Assembly: GCA_028293825.1 (NCBI GenBank) | Contig: JAQGNY010000049.1 | Span: 1-64,000, forward strand | DNA from: Verrucomicrobiaceae bacterium | GTDB lineage: Bacteria > Pseudomonadota > Gammaproteobacteria > Pseudomonadales > CAMLJR01 | Reading direction: 5' to 3' | DNA: 64,000 nucleotides | Shown: one piece after another, positions 31,234 to 40,561 of the stretch | Position numbering within the stretch: the first letter of the stretch is position 1 | Layout: each line of letters starts with the position of its first letter | Made by a program: the position numbers and the translations under genes | The notes under the pieces: model-generated | The model's database searches: none | Seen by the model: only the letters and a program-made list of their open reading frames with translations | What the model was told of the DNA's origin: nothing

Positions 31234-34110
31234 ATGAGTTCGACCGTACTGCTGATAATTATTATTGCGCTGTATTTTGCCCAGCGTTCCGAACTGAATA
31301 ATCTGCGTAAAAACTTCGAGCAACAACTGCAGCAATTGCGCCAGCACGTACAGGTATTGCAACAGCAACTGCAAAAGCTCACTGGCGAGCCGGACGTAAC
31401 GGATAGCACGTCGTCGAAATCTGCCGAGACTTTGACTGAAACAAATGCCGCCACGGCCGTGAGCGAAATCGTTGATGCTCCCGTCGATGCTGCGCTCGAC
31501 GTCCATTTAAATACGCTGCCGCTGACAATTACCGTCAACACCGCAATATCTGCGCAAGCAACCGCTGGTGAAAACGCCGCGCCAAATACATCAGTAACTC
31601 TCCTTGGCGAAGACAATATTGTCGATGAAAAATCGCCGTCGATAACCAGCTCGATCGGTGCCTCGATCGTCGCTTGGTTCAAAGGCGGCAACACAATCGT
31701 GCGCCTTGCCGTCGTTATTATTTTCATCGGTGTGGCATTTTTGCTGCGCTATGCCGCCGAGCATGCGGTGTTCCCGATTGAAGTGCGGCTGGCTGCGGTC
31801 GCGTTAGGCGCTGCCGCATTGGCCGGATTTGGCTGGCGCGTGCGGCATACGCGGCACGGCTACGGCGTGACATTGCAGGGCGCGGGCATCGGCGTTTTAT
31901 ACCTCACCGTATTTGCGGCGCTGCGGTTATACGCGTTGATTCCACCGGCGCTGGCTTTTCCGTTACTGATTGCGTTGGCGGTAATTACGGCTTTATTGGC
32001 GTTGCTGCAGGATGCGCTCGCACTGGCGGTGTTCGGTTTTACCGGCGCCTTTCTCGCGCCGGTGTTGGCATCGACGGGCGAGGGAAGTCATGTTGTGCTG
32101 TTCAGCTATTTTCTGATTATCAATTTGGCGATTGCGTGGATCGCGCAATTGCGCGCGTGGAAGTTGCTAAATCTGGTCGGATTTTTCTTTACGTTTACGC
32201 TTGGCATCGGTTGGGGTTTGCGCGCGTGGCAGCCGGAATTACTGCTCAGCACCGAGCCATTTCTGATCGCGCACCTGTTGCTGTATCTGTGGATCAGCGT
32301 CGGCTACAGCCGTCAGCTCGCGATGCTCGAACAACCGAAATTACCCTACGTCGATGGCACGTTGGTATTCGGCACACCGATCATCGCCTTCGGTTTGCAA
32401 GCCGGCATGATGAAACATATTCCACTCGGCCTTGCGTGTAGCGCTGCCGTGATGGCGGCAATTTATTTATGGATCGGTCTGCGCCTGTGGCGACAAATGG
32501 GCGAAAAAATGCGCCTGCTCAGCGAGGGCATGTTGGCGCTCGGCGTCGTGTTTTTATTTTTGATTGCTCCGTTGGCGCTCGATGCGCGTTGGACGTCGGC
32601 AGCTTGGGCACTGCAAGGTGCCGGCGTCGCGTGGATCGCGGTGCGACAACGCCGCACTTGGGCGCTGGCGATGGGATTGCTGATGCAATTCGGCGCGGCG
32701 ATCTCTTTTTACAATCAGCAGTGGCCAGAACAGACGCCGACTTTATTTTTGAACGCGCTGTATTTCGGCGTGTTGATTCTGGCGCTGGCGGCGCTGTTCA
32801 CTGCGCGCAATCTTGTTATCGCGGCACAAGCCAGCGCCACACAAACCACCGCGCCATCGATAGCGGAAAAAACCGATGTGCTGCAATCGATGTGGACGCG
32901 CGGCATGTTGCTCGGCGCACATTGGTTGATGCTTAGCGCCGGGTTGCTGTGGTTGCTCGACGGCACCTGGCGCGAAATTTTCGCGGCGACGTGGGATATC
33001 GATAAGGCACATCGCCTGGTCGGTTTGCTCGCGCTGCTTGCCTTGTTTTTGGAGGCATCGCATCGGCGGCTTAAATGGGCGCAATTCGCGGCGCCTGCAC
33101 GCGTATTGATGCCGGCCGCTTTCGGTGTCGCGCTGGTGGCCCTGGTAAGTCATCTGACTTGGTTCAGCGGCGCCTGGAAGTTTATCTGGTTCGATGGCGT
33201 TATCGAATTTATTGGCTTAATTGCACTGGGTATTTGGTTGCTGCGTCGCGTCGATAAAACGAATGAGCAAAAATATTCGCGCCGCAGTTATGCCATCGAG
33301 CATGTCATCGCCGGCTGGTCCGCGCTGTTGCAATCCGGGTTACTCGTCTATGAATTCGCTGCGCATTTTATTGCGCGTCACGAAATGTGGACGCCTGTCG
33401 CATTAATCGTCCCCGCCACATTAATTACTTTGGCGGCGCTGAAACGTTTGCGTCAAGCGCAATGGCCGTCGCTGCAACATCCGCTGGCGTGGCTGCAAGC
33501 TGTAAGCCTGCCGTGGTTGTTGTTGTTATTGCTGTGGAGTGTCGGCGTTAATTTATTCAGCGATGGTTCGATGGCGCCGCTGCCCTATGTGCCGCTGTTA
33601 AATCCGATCGACTTGGGCCACGCCTTAATTGTGTTGTTCGCATTTTCGTTAATGCGCACATATCGATACGTCGAAAAAAATCCGCCGCGATGGTTGCCGA
33701 TATTATTTGTTGGCGCTGCGTTCTGGTGGCTCAATTCGGCGTTGATCCGCAGCTTGTATCAATGGAGCGATACACCGCTGTGGCTCGATGGTGCATTGCA
33801 GTACGATCTGGTGCAAACCAGTCTCTCGATTTTATGGACGCTGACGGCATTGGCGACCATGTTTATTGCGACGCAGCGCGCACCGCTATCACAGCGCACA
33901 TCGCAATGGCGTTTAATTTGGGTGCTCGGCGCCAGTTTGCTCGGTGTGGTCGTCGTAAAATTATTGCTGGTCGATATGTCGAATTCGGGAACGCTGCAAC
34001 GCATCGTGTCGTTTCTCGGGGTCGGCCTATTGATGTTGGTCATCGGTTACGTCGCACCGTTACCACCGGCGCGCGATGCAAAAAAATCGATCGAGGCAGT
34101 ACCGCTATGA
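31234..34110 (+). CDS. DUF2339 large integral membrane protein
   Basis: 958 residues. A short N-terminal helix is followed by a Gln/Leu-rich coiled coil (about residues 20-55), a disordered Ala/Thr-rich linker, and then more than twenty hydrophobic segments from about residue 150 to the end. This architecture matches DUF2339 (predicted membrane protein) of unknown function. ATG 31234 follows AAAGGAATAATTC. The stop codon overlaps the start of the DUF3999 gene in an ATGA, so the pair is translationally coupled. That partnership recurs in gammaproteobacteria and implies a joint envelope role, though none is established. Confidence 0.85.
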   Translation: MSSTVLLIIIIALYFAQRSELNNLRKNFEQQLQQLRQHVQVLQQQLQKLTGEPDVTDSTSSKSAETLTETNAATAVSEIVDAPVDAALDVHLNTLPLTITVNTAISAQATAGENAAPNTSVTLLGEDNIVDEKSPSITSSIGASIVAWFKGGNTIVRLAVVIIFIGVAFLLRYAAEHAVFPIEVRLAAVALGAAALAGFGWRVRHTRHGYGVTLQGAGIGVLYLTVFAALRLYALIPPALAFPLLIALAVITALLALLQDALALAVFGFTGAFLAPVLASTGEGSHVVLFSYFLIINLAIAWIAQLRAWKLLNLVGFFFTFTLGIGWGLRAWQPELLLSTEPFLIAHLLLYLWISVGYSRQLAMLEQPKLPYVDGTLVFGTPIIAFGLQAGMMKHIPLGLACSAAVMAAIYLWIGLRLWRQMGEKMRLLSEGMLALGVVFLFLIAPLALDARWTSAAWALQGAGVAWIAVRQRRTWALAMGLLMQFGAAISFYNQQWPEQTPTLFLNALYFGVLILALAALFTARNLVIAAQASATQTTAPSIAEKTDVLQSMWTRGMLLGAHWLMLSAGLLWLLDGTWREIFAATWDIDKAHRLVGLLALLALFLEASHRRLKWAQFAAPARVLMPAAFGVALVALVSHLTWFSGAWKFIWFDGVIEFIGLIALGIWLLRRVDKTNEQKYSRRSYAIEHVIAGWSALLQSGLLVYEFAAHFIARHEMWTPVALIVPATLITLAALKRLRQAQWPSLQHPLAWLQAVSLPWLLLLLLWSVGVNLFSDGSMAPLPYVPLLNPIDLGHALIVLFAFSLMRTYRYVEKNPPRWLPILFVGAAFWWLNSALIRSLYQWSDTPLWLDGALQYDLVQTSLSILWTLTALATMFIATQRAPLSQRTSQWRLIWVLGASLLGVVVVKLLLVDMSNSGTLQRIVSFLGVGLLMLVIGYVAPLPPARDAKKSIEAVPL

Positions 34111-35555
34111 ATTTTAAAAATACACTGCGCAGTCCGTTTATTTTCTTTATCTATTGTTGCGCGTCCACATTCGCGACAAATGCCGATGCCGCGCAAAATA
34201 ACGACAATGCCATGTGCTACACCGCAGCTACTGCGATCACGCTGAATGGCAACGATGGCTTACAGCGCATCGTATTGCCGTTATCGATTTTGCAGGCATC
34301 GCAAAGTCGTGATCTTGACGATGTACGGGTGTTGAATGCGGATAAACAGCCGGTCGCCTATGCGTGGGTTGGCGCATCGCAACCAACCACCGCTGCGCCG
34401 CAATACATTGGCTTACCGCAATTCATTTGGCCCGAAATGAAAACCGCGACGCACGCAGACGATGCCGGAAACTTACAGGCGCCATTGCAAGTGCAAGTAC
34501 GCGCCGATGGTGCAGTGATAAATATCACGCGCGCTGGTGAAAATGATTCGCCGGCATCGGCATCGCCGCGCTGGTTGCTCGATTTAAATATATTGCACGG
34601 CCAGCGTCCGGACGAATTGATTGTGTACTGGAAAAACTCCGGCGCCGTCATCAGCCAAGCGATTGTTGAAGCCAGCGCCGATGCGCAACACTGGCAGCAG
34701 GTCGGCGCTGCAACATTGGTTAACGTCGAAAGCGAGCGCAAGCGACAGGCCGCTATTGAACAGCGGCGAGTTAAATTGGCATGGCTGGATAATTCGCAGC
34801 GTTATTTACGCGTTGGTTTTTCCGATGGTTTGCAGCTCGATCATATCGATGCGCGTGTCACCGGTGTTAACAGTCCTATCGAAATGCAGAGCGCGAATTT
34901 CACCGCAGTGAAAACCGAAGACGCGGCATGGTTGCTCGATCTCGGCGGCGCGCTCGATATTCAGCGCATGCAGATAAGTACCGCGCAAAATAATTCGGTG
35001 TTGCCGCTCGATATTGCGCAGCGCCCTGCGTATGCGCGCACGCAACCGACCAATAAATGGATTACGGTAGCGCGGACTACGGCGTATCGGTTGCAGCGCG
35101 ACGGTCACGAAGTAACTGCGCCCGCGATTGAGTTAAATGCGCAGCCGGCGCGCGAATGGCGCCTGAGCGCTGAAGGTAATAATACAGCTGGCGCCGATCC
35201 GCTCGCGGTCACGGTGAGTTGGATTGCACCGCAACTTATTTTCGCAGCGCAGGGGGCGGCGCCGTTTATTCTCGTTGCCGGTTGCAAGGACAGCGCGCCG
35301 ACCGCGATGGATCGCCGCGCATTGATTCCGAATTATCGCGACCGCGATGAATTTAATATCGCGCTGGCAACGGTTAATCCTACCGCCAGCAAAAGCCTGA
35401 CACTGCCACTGAGTGAACGGGTTTTACATGCCTCGCCGGAAAATAAACGTCGCTGGATTTTGTGGAGCGTATTGATCGCAGTCACAGCCGGGCTCGGCTT
35501 GCTGGCCAAAAAATTGGTGCGCGAAATGAATCACACCAAACCCGGCGATAAATAA
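34107..35555 (+). CDS. DUF3999 periplasmic protein, partner of DUF2339
   Basis: 482 residues from ATG 34107, which overlaps the DUF2339 stop by four bases. A signal peptide (ending near ATNADA-A) leads into repeated beta-sandwich-like domains with strands such as LQRIVLPLSILQASQSRDLDDVRV (about residues 48-71). A final membrane helix (WSVLIAVTAGLGLLAKKLV) is followed by a short basic tail, so it is anchored in the inner membrane with the bulk in the periplasm. The protein matches the DUF3999 family, which usually follows DUF2339. An upstream frame extends to 33690 but lies inside DUF2339 and is not real. Confidence 0.82.
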   Translation: MNFKNTLRSPFIFFIYCCASTFATNADAAQNNDNAMCYTAATAITLNGNDGLQRIVLPLSILQASQSRDLDDVRVLNADKQPVAYAWVGASQPTTAAPQYIGLPQFIWPEMKTATHADDAGNLQAPLQVQVRADGAVINITRAGENDSPASASPRWLLDLNILHGQRPDELIVYWKNSGAVISQAIVEASADAQHWQQVGAATLVNVESERKRQAAIEQRRVKLAWLDNSQRYLRVGFSDGLQLDHIDARVTGVNSPIEMQSANFTAVKTEDAAWLLDLGGALDIQRMQISTAQNNSVLPLDIAQRPAYARTQPTNKWITVARTTAYRLQRDGHEVTAPAIELNAQPAREWRLSAEGNNTAGADPLAVTVSWIAPQLIFAAQGAAPFILVAGCKDSAPTAMDRRALIPNYRDRDEFNIALATVNPTASKSLTLPLSERVLHASPENKRRWILWSVLIAVTAGLGLLAKKLVREMNHTKPGDK

Positions 35556-35699
35556 CCCGTTCAAGTCTTGAGCTGGATTTTTTCAATTTCTTGCGCTGGC
35601 AAAAACTACTGCACCGATTGCCAGCGCGCTCGCGCTCTAGAAATTTTTTGCGCTACGCAATTGTCGTGTGGCGGCAAACGCGTACGCACGCGCTACATA

Positions 35700-36068
35700 T
35701 TACGGACTGCGGCGCTGCTGCAGACGTTCGCGGATAGTTGCCTTTTTTGCTTCGCACGCTTGCGGGTCAGCTGCGCACTGTGCTTTGAAGTCTGCCGCGC
35801 GCTGCTGCAATTTTGCTTTCTTCTCTTCACAGGCCTGCGGGTCGGCGTCGCATTTTGCTTTCATGGTGGCCATACGTTCCCGCAGCTGTGCTTTCTTTTG
35901 TTCGCATGCAGCCGGATCGGCTGCGCACTTCGCTTGCAGCTGCGTGCGAATTTCCTCACAGCGTTCGGGATTGCCGGCGCAGGCGGCTTTTATATTCTGT
36001 GCGTTGTCCTGCGCATAGGCTGTGTTCAGTACACCGATCAGGCAAAACAACAGTAGTGAAAATCGCAT
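35700..36068 (-). CDS. Periplasmic protein with four C-x6-C repeats
   Basis: 122 residues with a clear signal peptide (ends TAYA). The mature protein has four C-x6-C modules: CAGNPERC, CAADPAAC, CDADPQAC, CAADPQAC, each with N/D-P in the turn and followed by a Lys/Arg/Glu/Gln helix such as EQKKAQLRERMATMKAK. The last three repeats have a 25-residue period. The design suggests helical hairpins joined by disulfides or a metal-binding turn. I do not recognise a characterised family. It lies 105 bases downstream of the RegA gene on the same strand and might belong with it, but the spacing leaves room for its own promoter. ATG at 36068. Confidence 0.75.
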   Translation of the reverse strand: MRFSLLLFCLIGVLNTAYAQDNAQNIKAACAGNPERCEEIRTQLQAKCAADPAACEQKKAQLRERMATMKAKCDADPQACEEKKAKLQQRAADFKAQCAADPQACEAKKATIRERLQQRRSP

Positions 36069-36172
36069 GATGTAGTCTCCGGTAAATGTGCGCTGCTCTC
36101 GTTATCAAGTAATTTCGCTATCAAGTAGCTATAACGCAGTGCGCGCAAATCGGTTGACATGGCGCGAGCAAA

Positions 36173-36703
36173 TTATTGCCGCACCGGCCGCTTCTGCAAT
36201 TTGCGTTGCAAGGTGCGCCGGTGCATGCCGAGCGCACGAGCGGTGGCGGACACATTGCCGTCGAAATCCAGCAACACTTTTTGAATATGCTCCCACTCGA
36301 GTCGATCGACCGAAGGCGGCTGTGCCGATGGCTGCGGTGTCGCAGCTGGCAGCGCGGTAAATGCCGCAAGAATTTCATCAACGCTGGCCGGCTTGCATAA
36401 ATAATTCAACGCGCCGCGTTTCACTGCTTCGACCGCCGTGGCAATACTGGAATAGCCGGTCAACATAATAATTTCGAGCGTCGGCTGCAGCTGCTTGATC
36501 GCGCTGATCACATCGAGCCCGGATTCATCGGCAAGTTTTAAATCGATCACCGCACGCTTGAAGGAGTGTGTTTGTGCGATGGCTAATGCTGTCGGCATCG
36601 TCTGCGCACTGTGCACGTTAAAACCGCGTCGTGTCAGCGCGCGCGTCAACACGCTACAAAAGCTCGCGTCGTCATCGACGATTAAAAAGTCGCATTCACT
36701 CAT
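36173..36703 (-). CDS. regA: Redox response regulator RegA/PrrA/ActR
   Basis: 176-residue two-component regulator. Receiver residues D10-D11-D12, phosphoacceptor D54 (VIDLKLADESG), T in MLTGYSS and K in LCKPAS are present. After a short Pro/Gln linker comes a Fis-type HTH (VLLDFDGNVSATARALGMHRRTLQRKL), the RegA hallmark. Length and order match RegA, PrrA and RoxR, which adjust respiration, nitrogen and carbon metabolism to redox state. Its start overlaps the regB stop by 8 bases, so kinase and regulator are coupled. Confidence 0.93.
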   Translation of the reverse strand: MSECDFLIVDDDASFCSVLTRALTRRGFNVHSAQTMPTALAIAQTHSFKRAVIDLKLADESGLDVISAIKQLQPTLEIIMLTGYSSIATAVEAVKRGALNYLCKPASVDEILAAFTALPAATPQPSAQPPSVDRLEWEHIQKVLLDFDGNVSATARALGMHRRTLQRKLQKRPVRQ

Positions 36704-37970
36704 CGCTGTTCTCTAAATCAGGTGCAACGGGCAGACGCAATACTGCTTCGGTACCGCCGTCGGGATGATTGAACAAACGAATATCGCCGCCGCAGCGCTC
36801 GATGGTGGCGTGGCTTAAAAATAATCCCAAGCCCAAACCTTTGCCCTTGCTGGTCACGAACGGTTTGCCGAGTTGGTCGGCGATTTCAAAACCGATGCCG
36901 GCGCCGTGATCGCGAACGCGCAGTGCAACAAATTTTTGATCCCACGACAGCGTTAATTGCAATGTGCCGCTATCGGCGTCAGCGCCGTTATCGAGCAAAT
37001 TGATAATTGCCTGGCGCAGTGTTTCATCGACCCGCAAGGCCGGTGCATCTCCGGCGCTGCACTGCAGTTCGCAGTTCGCGGCGGGGCGAACCACATACCA
37101 GCGTTGGACTAATTCGCGCATAAAAATGTCGGCTGGTTGCACGGCGAATTGTTGCTGTTGATGCGTTTCCGCCGTGCTCACTAATTTTTTCAATGTCGAG
37201 CGACAGCTGTGCACCTGTTGTTTAAGCATGGCGATATCGCCGTTGAGTTCAGCGTCGGTCGATTGCATATCGTCTAACAGAACCATCATGGTGCCGAGCG
37301 GCGTGCCGAGTTCATGCGCGGTGCCGGCGGCCAGTGTCGCCACGGCGAGCAACTGCTCGTTATGCAACGCCTGCTCGCGGCGCAGATTTAATTCGCGCTG
37401 TTGTTCGCGCAGCGTGTTCGCCATGCGCACAACCACATACGTGATCAGCGCGGCGGACAACGCAAAATTACACCACATACCGAAAATATGCGGATTCAAC
37501 GCCGAGTCGGCATGGTGCTGATGTTCGCCGAGTGCGGGTGAAAACAGCGGCAGCGGTACGTAAAAAAATAACAGGCTGCTATAAAGCCCGACGCAAATCA
37601 GCGCGAGACTGGCAGTGTAAATCCACGGCAATACCGCTGCGGCAATCGACAACGGCACCAGATAATAGGAAACAAACGGATTGGTCGCGCCGCCACTGGC
37701 GTAGAGCATCACGCTCAGACTGCCGACATCGAGCAACAGCTGCGCGAAAAATTCGACATCGGTAACCGGCCACGGCCGCGTCAGTCGCCAAAATGTGAGC
37801 AGCGCGGCGAACAGTATTACGCCAGCTATTCCAAACAATAGTGGGGCGTGCAAATCCGCGTGCAGCCAGCCGATGGCGTAGATCAACGCGATTAATTCGG
37901 CGATCACAACTACCAAGCGCACTAACGCGAGACGTTGCAGATTGGCTTTTGCGGCGGTCAGCGTGGCCAT
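36696..37970 (-). CDS. regB: Redox sensor histidine kinase RegB/PrrB
   Basis: About 424 residues from ATG 37970. Six membrane helices fill the first half and carry GGATNPFVSYYLVPL, the quinone-sensing G-G-x-x-N-P-F motif of RegB. The phosphorylated His is in AAGTAHELGTP (around residue 219), and N, G1 (DHGAGIG) and G2 (GKGLGLGLFL) boxes follow. A GTG at 37997 is in frame but lies inside or at the likely transcription start defined by TATAAT at 38000-38005, so I prefer the ATG. The RegB redox cysteine present in some bacteria between the H box and N box is not obvious here. Confidence 0.92.
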   Translation of the reverse strand: MATLTAAKANLQRLALVRLVVVIAELIALIYAIGWLHADLHAPLLFGIAGVILFAALLTFWRLTRPWPVTDVEFFAQLLLDVGSLSVMLYASGGATNPFVSYYLVPLSIAAAVLPWIYTASLALICVGLYSSLLFFYVPLPLFSPALGEHQHHADSALNPHIFGMWCNFALSAALITYVVVRMANTLREQQRELNLRREQALHNEQLLAVATLAAGTAHELGTPLGTMMVLLDDMQSTDAELNGDIAMLKQQVHSCRSTLKKLVSTAETHQQQQFAVQPADIFMRELVQRWYVVRPAANCELQCSAGDAPALRVDETLRQAIINLLDNGADADSGTLQLTLSWDQKFVALRVRDHGAGIGFEIADQLGKPFVTSKGKGLGLGLFLSHATIERCGGDIRLFNHPDGGTEAVLRLPVAPDLENSDE

Positions 37971-37999
37971 TGCGGGGCTCGGAAATACAGAAGTCACGC

Positions 38000-38005
38000 A
38001 TTATA
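38000..38005 (-). promoter_or_regulatory. -10 element of the regB-regA transcript
   Basis: TATAAT on the minus strand (plus-strand ATTATA) lies about 30 bases before the regB ATG. No good -35 box is visible, suggesting an activated or extended -10 promoter. Confidence 0.45.
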
Positions 38006-38114
38006 CGTGAGGCTGTGGCCGCGCCGACTGCGACGTTATGTCGCGGCCCCGGATTTATTTTATTTGAGGGGTATGTGATGGCTGGGCGGAAATTTTGGGA
38101 GTGTAGATATCAGT

Positions 38115-38924
38115 TTATTGGGATTTCTTGCGCGGTTTTGGTTTTGGTTTTTTTGTAGCTATAGATGTATTTATAGGTTTAGCTGTTGTTGTTGACGTGT
38201 AACGCGTCTGACAATTTTCGCAGAAAAAACTCTGGCGGCTGTTGCGACCTAATTTCGCTGTGACGAAAGGGATATTGCAGCGCGGACAAATCGATTGGCG
38301 ATGCGCCAGCCAATGTTGTTTCAATACAAATGCTTTTTTCCATTCGAGAAATTCGAATGCATATAGGTGCGTTTGCTCGACCAGCTCGCGTCGCTTTGCG
38401 GTCGGCATCGCACCGATAGTCGATAACGGATGCACGCGAATACGAAATAGCACTTCGTTCTTGAAAATATTGCCCGCGCCGGCAAATACGTTTTGATCGA
38501 GCAAAACATCGCAAGCCAATGCGTCGGGCATCGCTTTTAATTTTTTCAGCGCGAGTTTAGCGTCCCATTGCGCTGACATGATGTCTGTCTTCCAGTCGTA
38601 ACGTAGATCGAGCGGCTCGTCGATAATTTGCACCGAACACGCGTAAAAATTCAGCTCACCATTATCGAAACCCAGACTCAAACGCGGCGCAGTGTCTTTG
38701 CGCTCATCGATACGATAGCTGCCGAACAATAACAAATGAATTCGAAGCGAAAAATTAGGCAGTTCGATCAGAAAATGTTTACCCCAGCTGCGCAAAGCCA
38801 CCACAGTTTGCCCGAGCAGACGGCTCTGATCGATTTTGCTGTTACCTTCGACGCGCACAATTTTATGGCCGGCGAAGTGATCGGCTTCTTCACGCAGAAT
38901 GACAATGCTGGGGTCTTCGGGCAT
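38115..38924 (-). CDS. Endonuclease VIII-like DNA glycosylase (Fpg/Nei family)
   Basis: 269-residue base-excision repair glycosylase/AP lyase. It begins Met-Pro-Glu (MPEDPS), so the catalytic Pro and Glu are present after Met removal. Most relatives have MPEGPS; Asp in the fourth position is unusual. The helix-two-turn-helix region is DQNVFAGAGNIFKNEVLFRIRVHP (about residues 140-165), with NIFKNE as in Nei. The zinc finger CPRC...CENC at about 213-240 is complete. A Lys/Pro-rich tail (KPKPKPRKKSQ) extends beyond the zinc finger. It lies 35 bases after the ligase gene in the same orientation, so this is a repair operon. Confidence 0.88.
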   Translation of the reverse strand: MPEDPSIVILREEADHFAGHKIVRVEGNSKIDQSRLLGQTVVALRSWGKHFLIELPNFSLRIHLLLFGSYRIDERKDTAPRLSLGFDNGELNFYACSVQIIDEPLDLRYDWKTDIMSAQWDAKLALKKLKAMPDALACDVLLDQNVFAGAGNIFKNEVLFRIRVHPLSTIGAMPTAKRRELVEQTHLYAFEFLEWKKAFVLKQHWLAHRQSICPRCNIPFVTAKLGRNSRQSFFCENCQTRYTSTTTAKPINTSIATKKPKPKPRKKSQ

Positions 38925-38959
38925 GGCATTTTCTCGCGATGATTAATCTATTAAAAAAT

Positions 38960-40561
38960 TTACCGCGCTAACGCGGCTAGCGTTTTAAGATGATCCGCCT
39001 GTGCTGCATTTTTATCGTGCCGCCAACGCAGAATGCGTGGAAAACGCACCGCGATACCGGATTTATGCCGCGACGATTTATTCACGCCCTCAAACGCCAA
39101 CTCAAAAACATGCTCGACGTTAACCGCACGCACGGGACCGAAACGCTCCGTGGTGTTAGCGCGAATCCAACGATCGAGTTGCAAAATTTCATCGTCGGTT
39201 AAACCGGAATATGCTTTTGCGATTGGCACTAGCTGTTCGTTGTCCCACACACCGAAGGTGTAATCGGTAAACAACGTGCTGCGCCGGCCGGACCCCGATT
39301 GCGCATAAATAAGTACCGCGTCGATAGTCAGAGGATCGACTTTCCATTTCCACCAATCGCCGCGTTTTCGCCCGTGTAAATAAAACGAGCTGCGTCGTTT
39401 TACCATCAGGCCTTCGACGCCGCGTTCGCGCGATTGCGTGCGCAGTTCGGTGGCCTGCTGCCACGATGCGGCAACAACCTCCGGCGAAATTTGTATCGCC
39501 GGAGGATTACAGCTGGCGAGTAATTCGATTAAACGTTCGCGTCGAATCGATAACGGTTGCTGGCGTAAATCCTCACCATTTAATTCGAGTAAATCGTAAG
39601 CCAGCATATGTACCGGTGCCGTGCTCAATGTTTTTGCACCGGGCTTGCGGCGTTGAATGCGCGTTTGCAACACTGAAAAAGGATGTGGATTATCGCCATC
39701 ACCCCACGCCAGTAATTCGCCGTCAATGACGCAATCGACCGGCAGCATTGCGGCAGAATTTTCTATTTCGGGGAAGCGTTCATCCATGCGCTCTTCGCCG
39801 CGCGACCACAATACAGTTTGTTGCTCGCGAAGAATTAACTGCAAGCGAATACCGTCCCATTTCCATTCCAACAACCAATCGCTGATTGGTCCTAGCGTTT
39901 CGATATTTTTTCCGATGGGCGATGCCAAATAAAACGGATACGCCGCGCTTGTTTCCATGCCAGTGCTGGATTCATCGCGCAACGTGGCAACGAAAGCCGA
40001 CGTCGGCTCCCATGCACCGAGCATGCGCTGCGCAATGATCGAAACATCCAGGTCAAATATCGAGGCCAATGCTTTTTGCAAAACACCGCGTGAAACGCCA
40101 ACGCGCAAATTGCCTAATAAAAATTTGTTGAAAACAAAACGCTGCGAAAAATCCAGCTCGCGCCACGCTGCAACAATTACTTCACGCCGCGCGGATTCGT
40201 CGCGATTGGCGCTCGGTAATAAGATATTTTCGATCCATTCGGTCAAGCTTCGATCGGCGTACTTACGCGTCGGCTCGTCGAATAATAAGGTGACTGTTTC
40301 GGCGAGATCGCCGACTTGCTCGTAACACTCTTCAACCAGCCACAACGGTATGTGGCTTTCGGTAGCGATCCACTCGCGCAATTCGCGCGTCGTCGCTAAT
40401 TTATTTTTTGCAGTCGATAATTTGCCGCCATTCAATAACCAGATAGCCCAGGCCATATCATTGTCTTCAGCGGTATTTAAATATGCCATTAGCGCCGCGA
40501 GCTTATCGTTCGCTGCGGTTGATCGTTCCAACCGTTGATACAACTGCGCGAAACGTTGCAT
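38960..40561 (-). CDS. ATP-dependent DNA ligase (ligase-associated cluster type)
   Basis: 533-residue ATP-dependent ligase. An alpha-helical N-terminal domain (about 1-190) precedes the nucleotidyltransferase core, whose motif I E-W-K-W-D-G has the adenylated Lys near residue 231. Motif III (DCVIDGELLAW), motif IV (EGLMVKRRSS) and motif V (WWKWKVDP) follow, then an OB fold. This matches the bacterial cluster of ligase plus MBL exonuclease (family names TIGR04120 and TIGR04122 in the literature). The start ATG 40561 overlaps the exonuclease stop by one base (TGATG), so translation is coupled. The replicative ligase LigA would be encoded elsewhere. Confidence 0.92.
   Translation of the reverse strand: MQRFAQLYQRLERSTAANDKLAALMAYLNTAEDNDMAWAIWLLNGGKLSTAKNKLATTRELREWIATESHIPLWLVEECYEQVGDLAETVTLLFDEPTRKYADRSLTEWIENILLPSANRDESARREVIVAAWRELDFSQRFVFNKFLLGNLRVGVSRGVLQKALASIFDLDVSIIAQRMLGAWEPTSAFVATLRDESSTGMETSAAYPFYLASPIGKNIETLGPISDWLLEWKWDGIRLQLILREQQTVLWSRGEERMDERFPEIENSAAMLPVDCVIDGELLAWGDGDNPHPFSVLQTRIQRRKPGAKTLSTAPVHMLAYDLLELNGEDLRQQPLSIRRERLIELLASCNPPAIQISPEVVAASWQQATELRTQSRERGVEGLMVKRRSSFYLHGRKRGDWWKWKVDPLTIDAVLIYAQSGSGRRSTLFTDYTFGVWDNEQLVPIAKAYSGLTDDEILQLDRWIRANTTERFGPVRAVNVEHVFELAFEGVNKSSRHKSGIAVRFPRILRWRHDKNAAQADHLKTLAALAR

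Noticed and set aside
33690-34106. N-terminal extension of the DUF3999 frame
   Set aside because: Lies within the DUF2339 gene; the ATG at 34107 with a signal peptide explains the protein fully.
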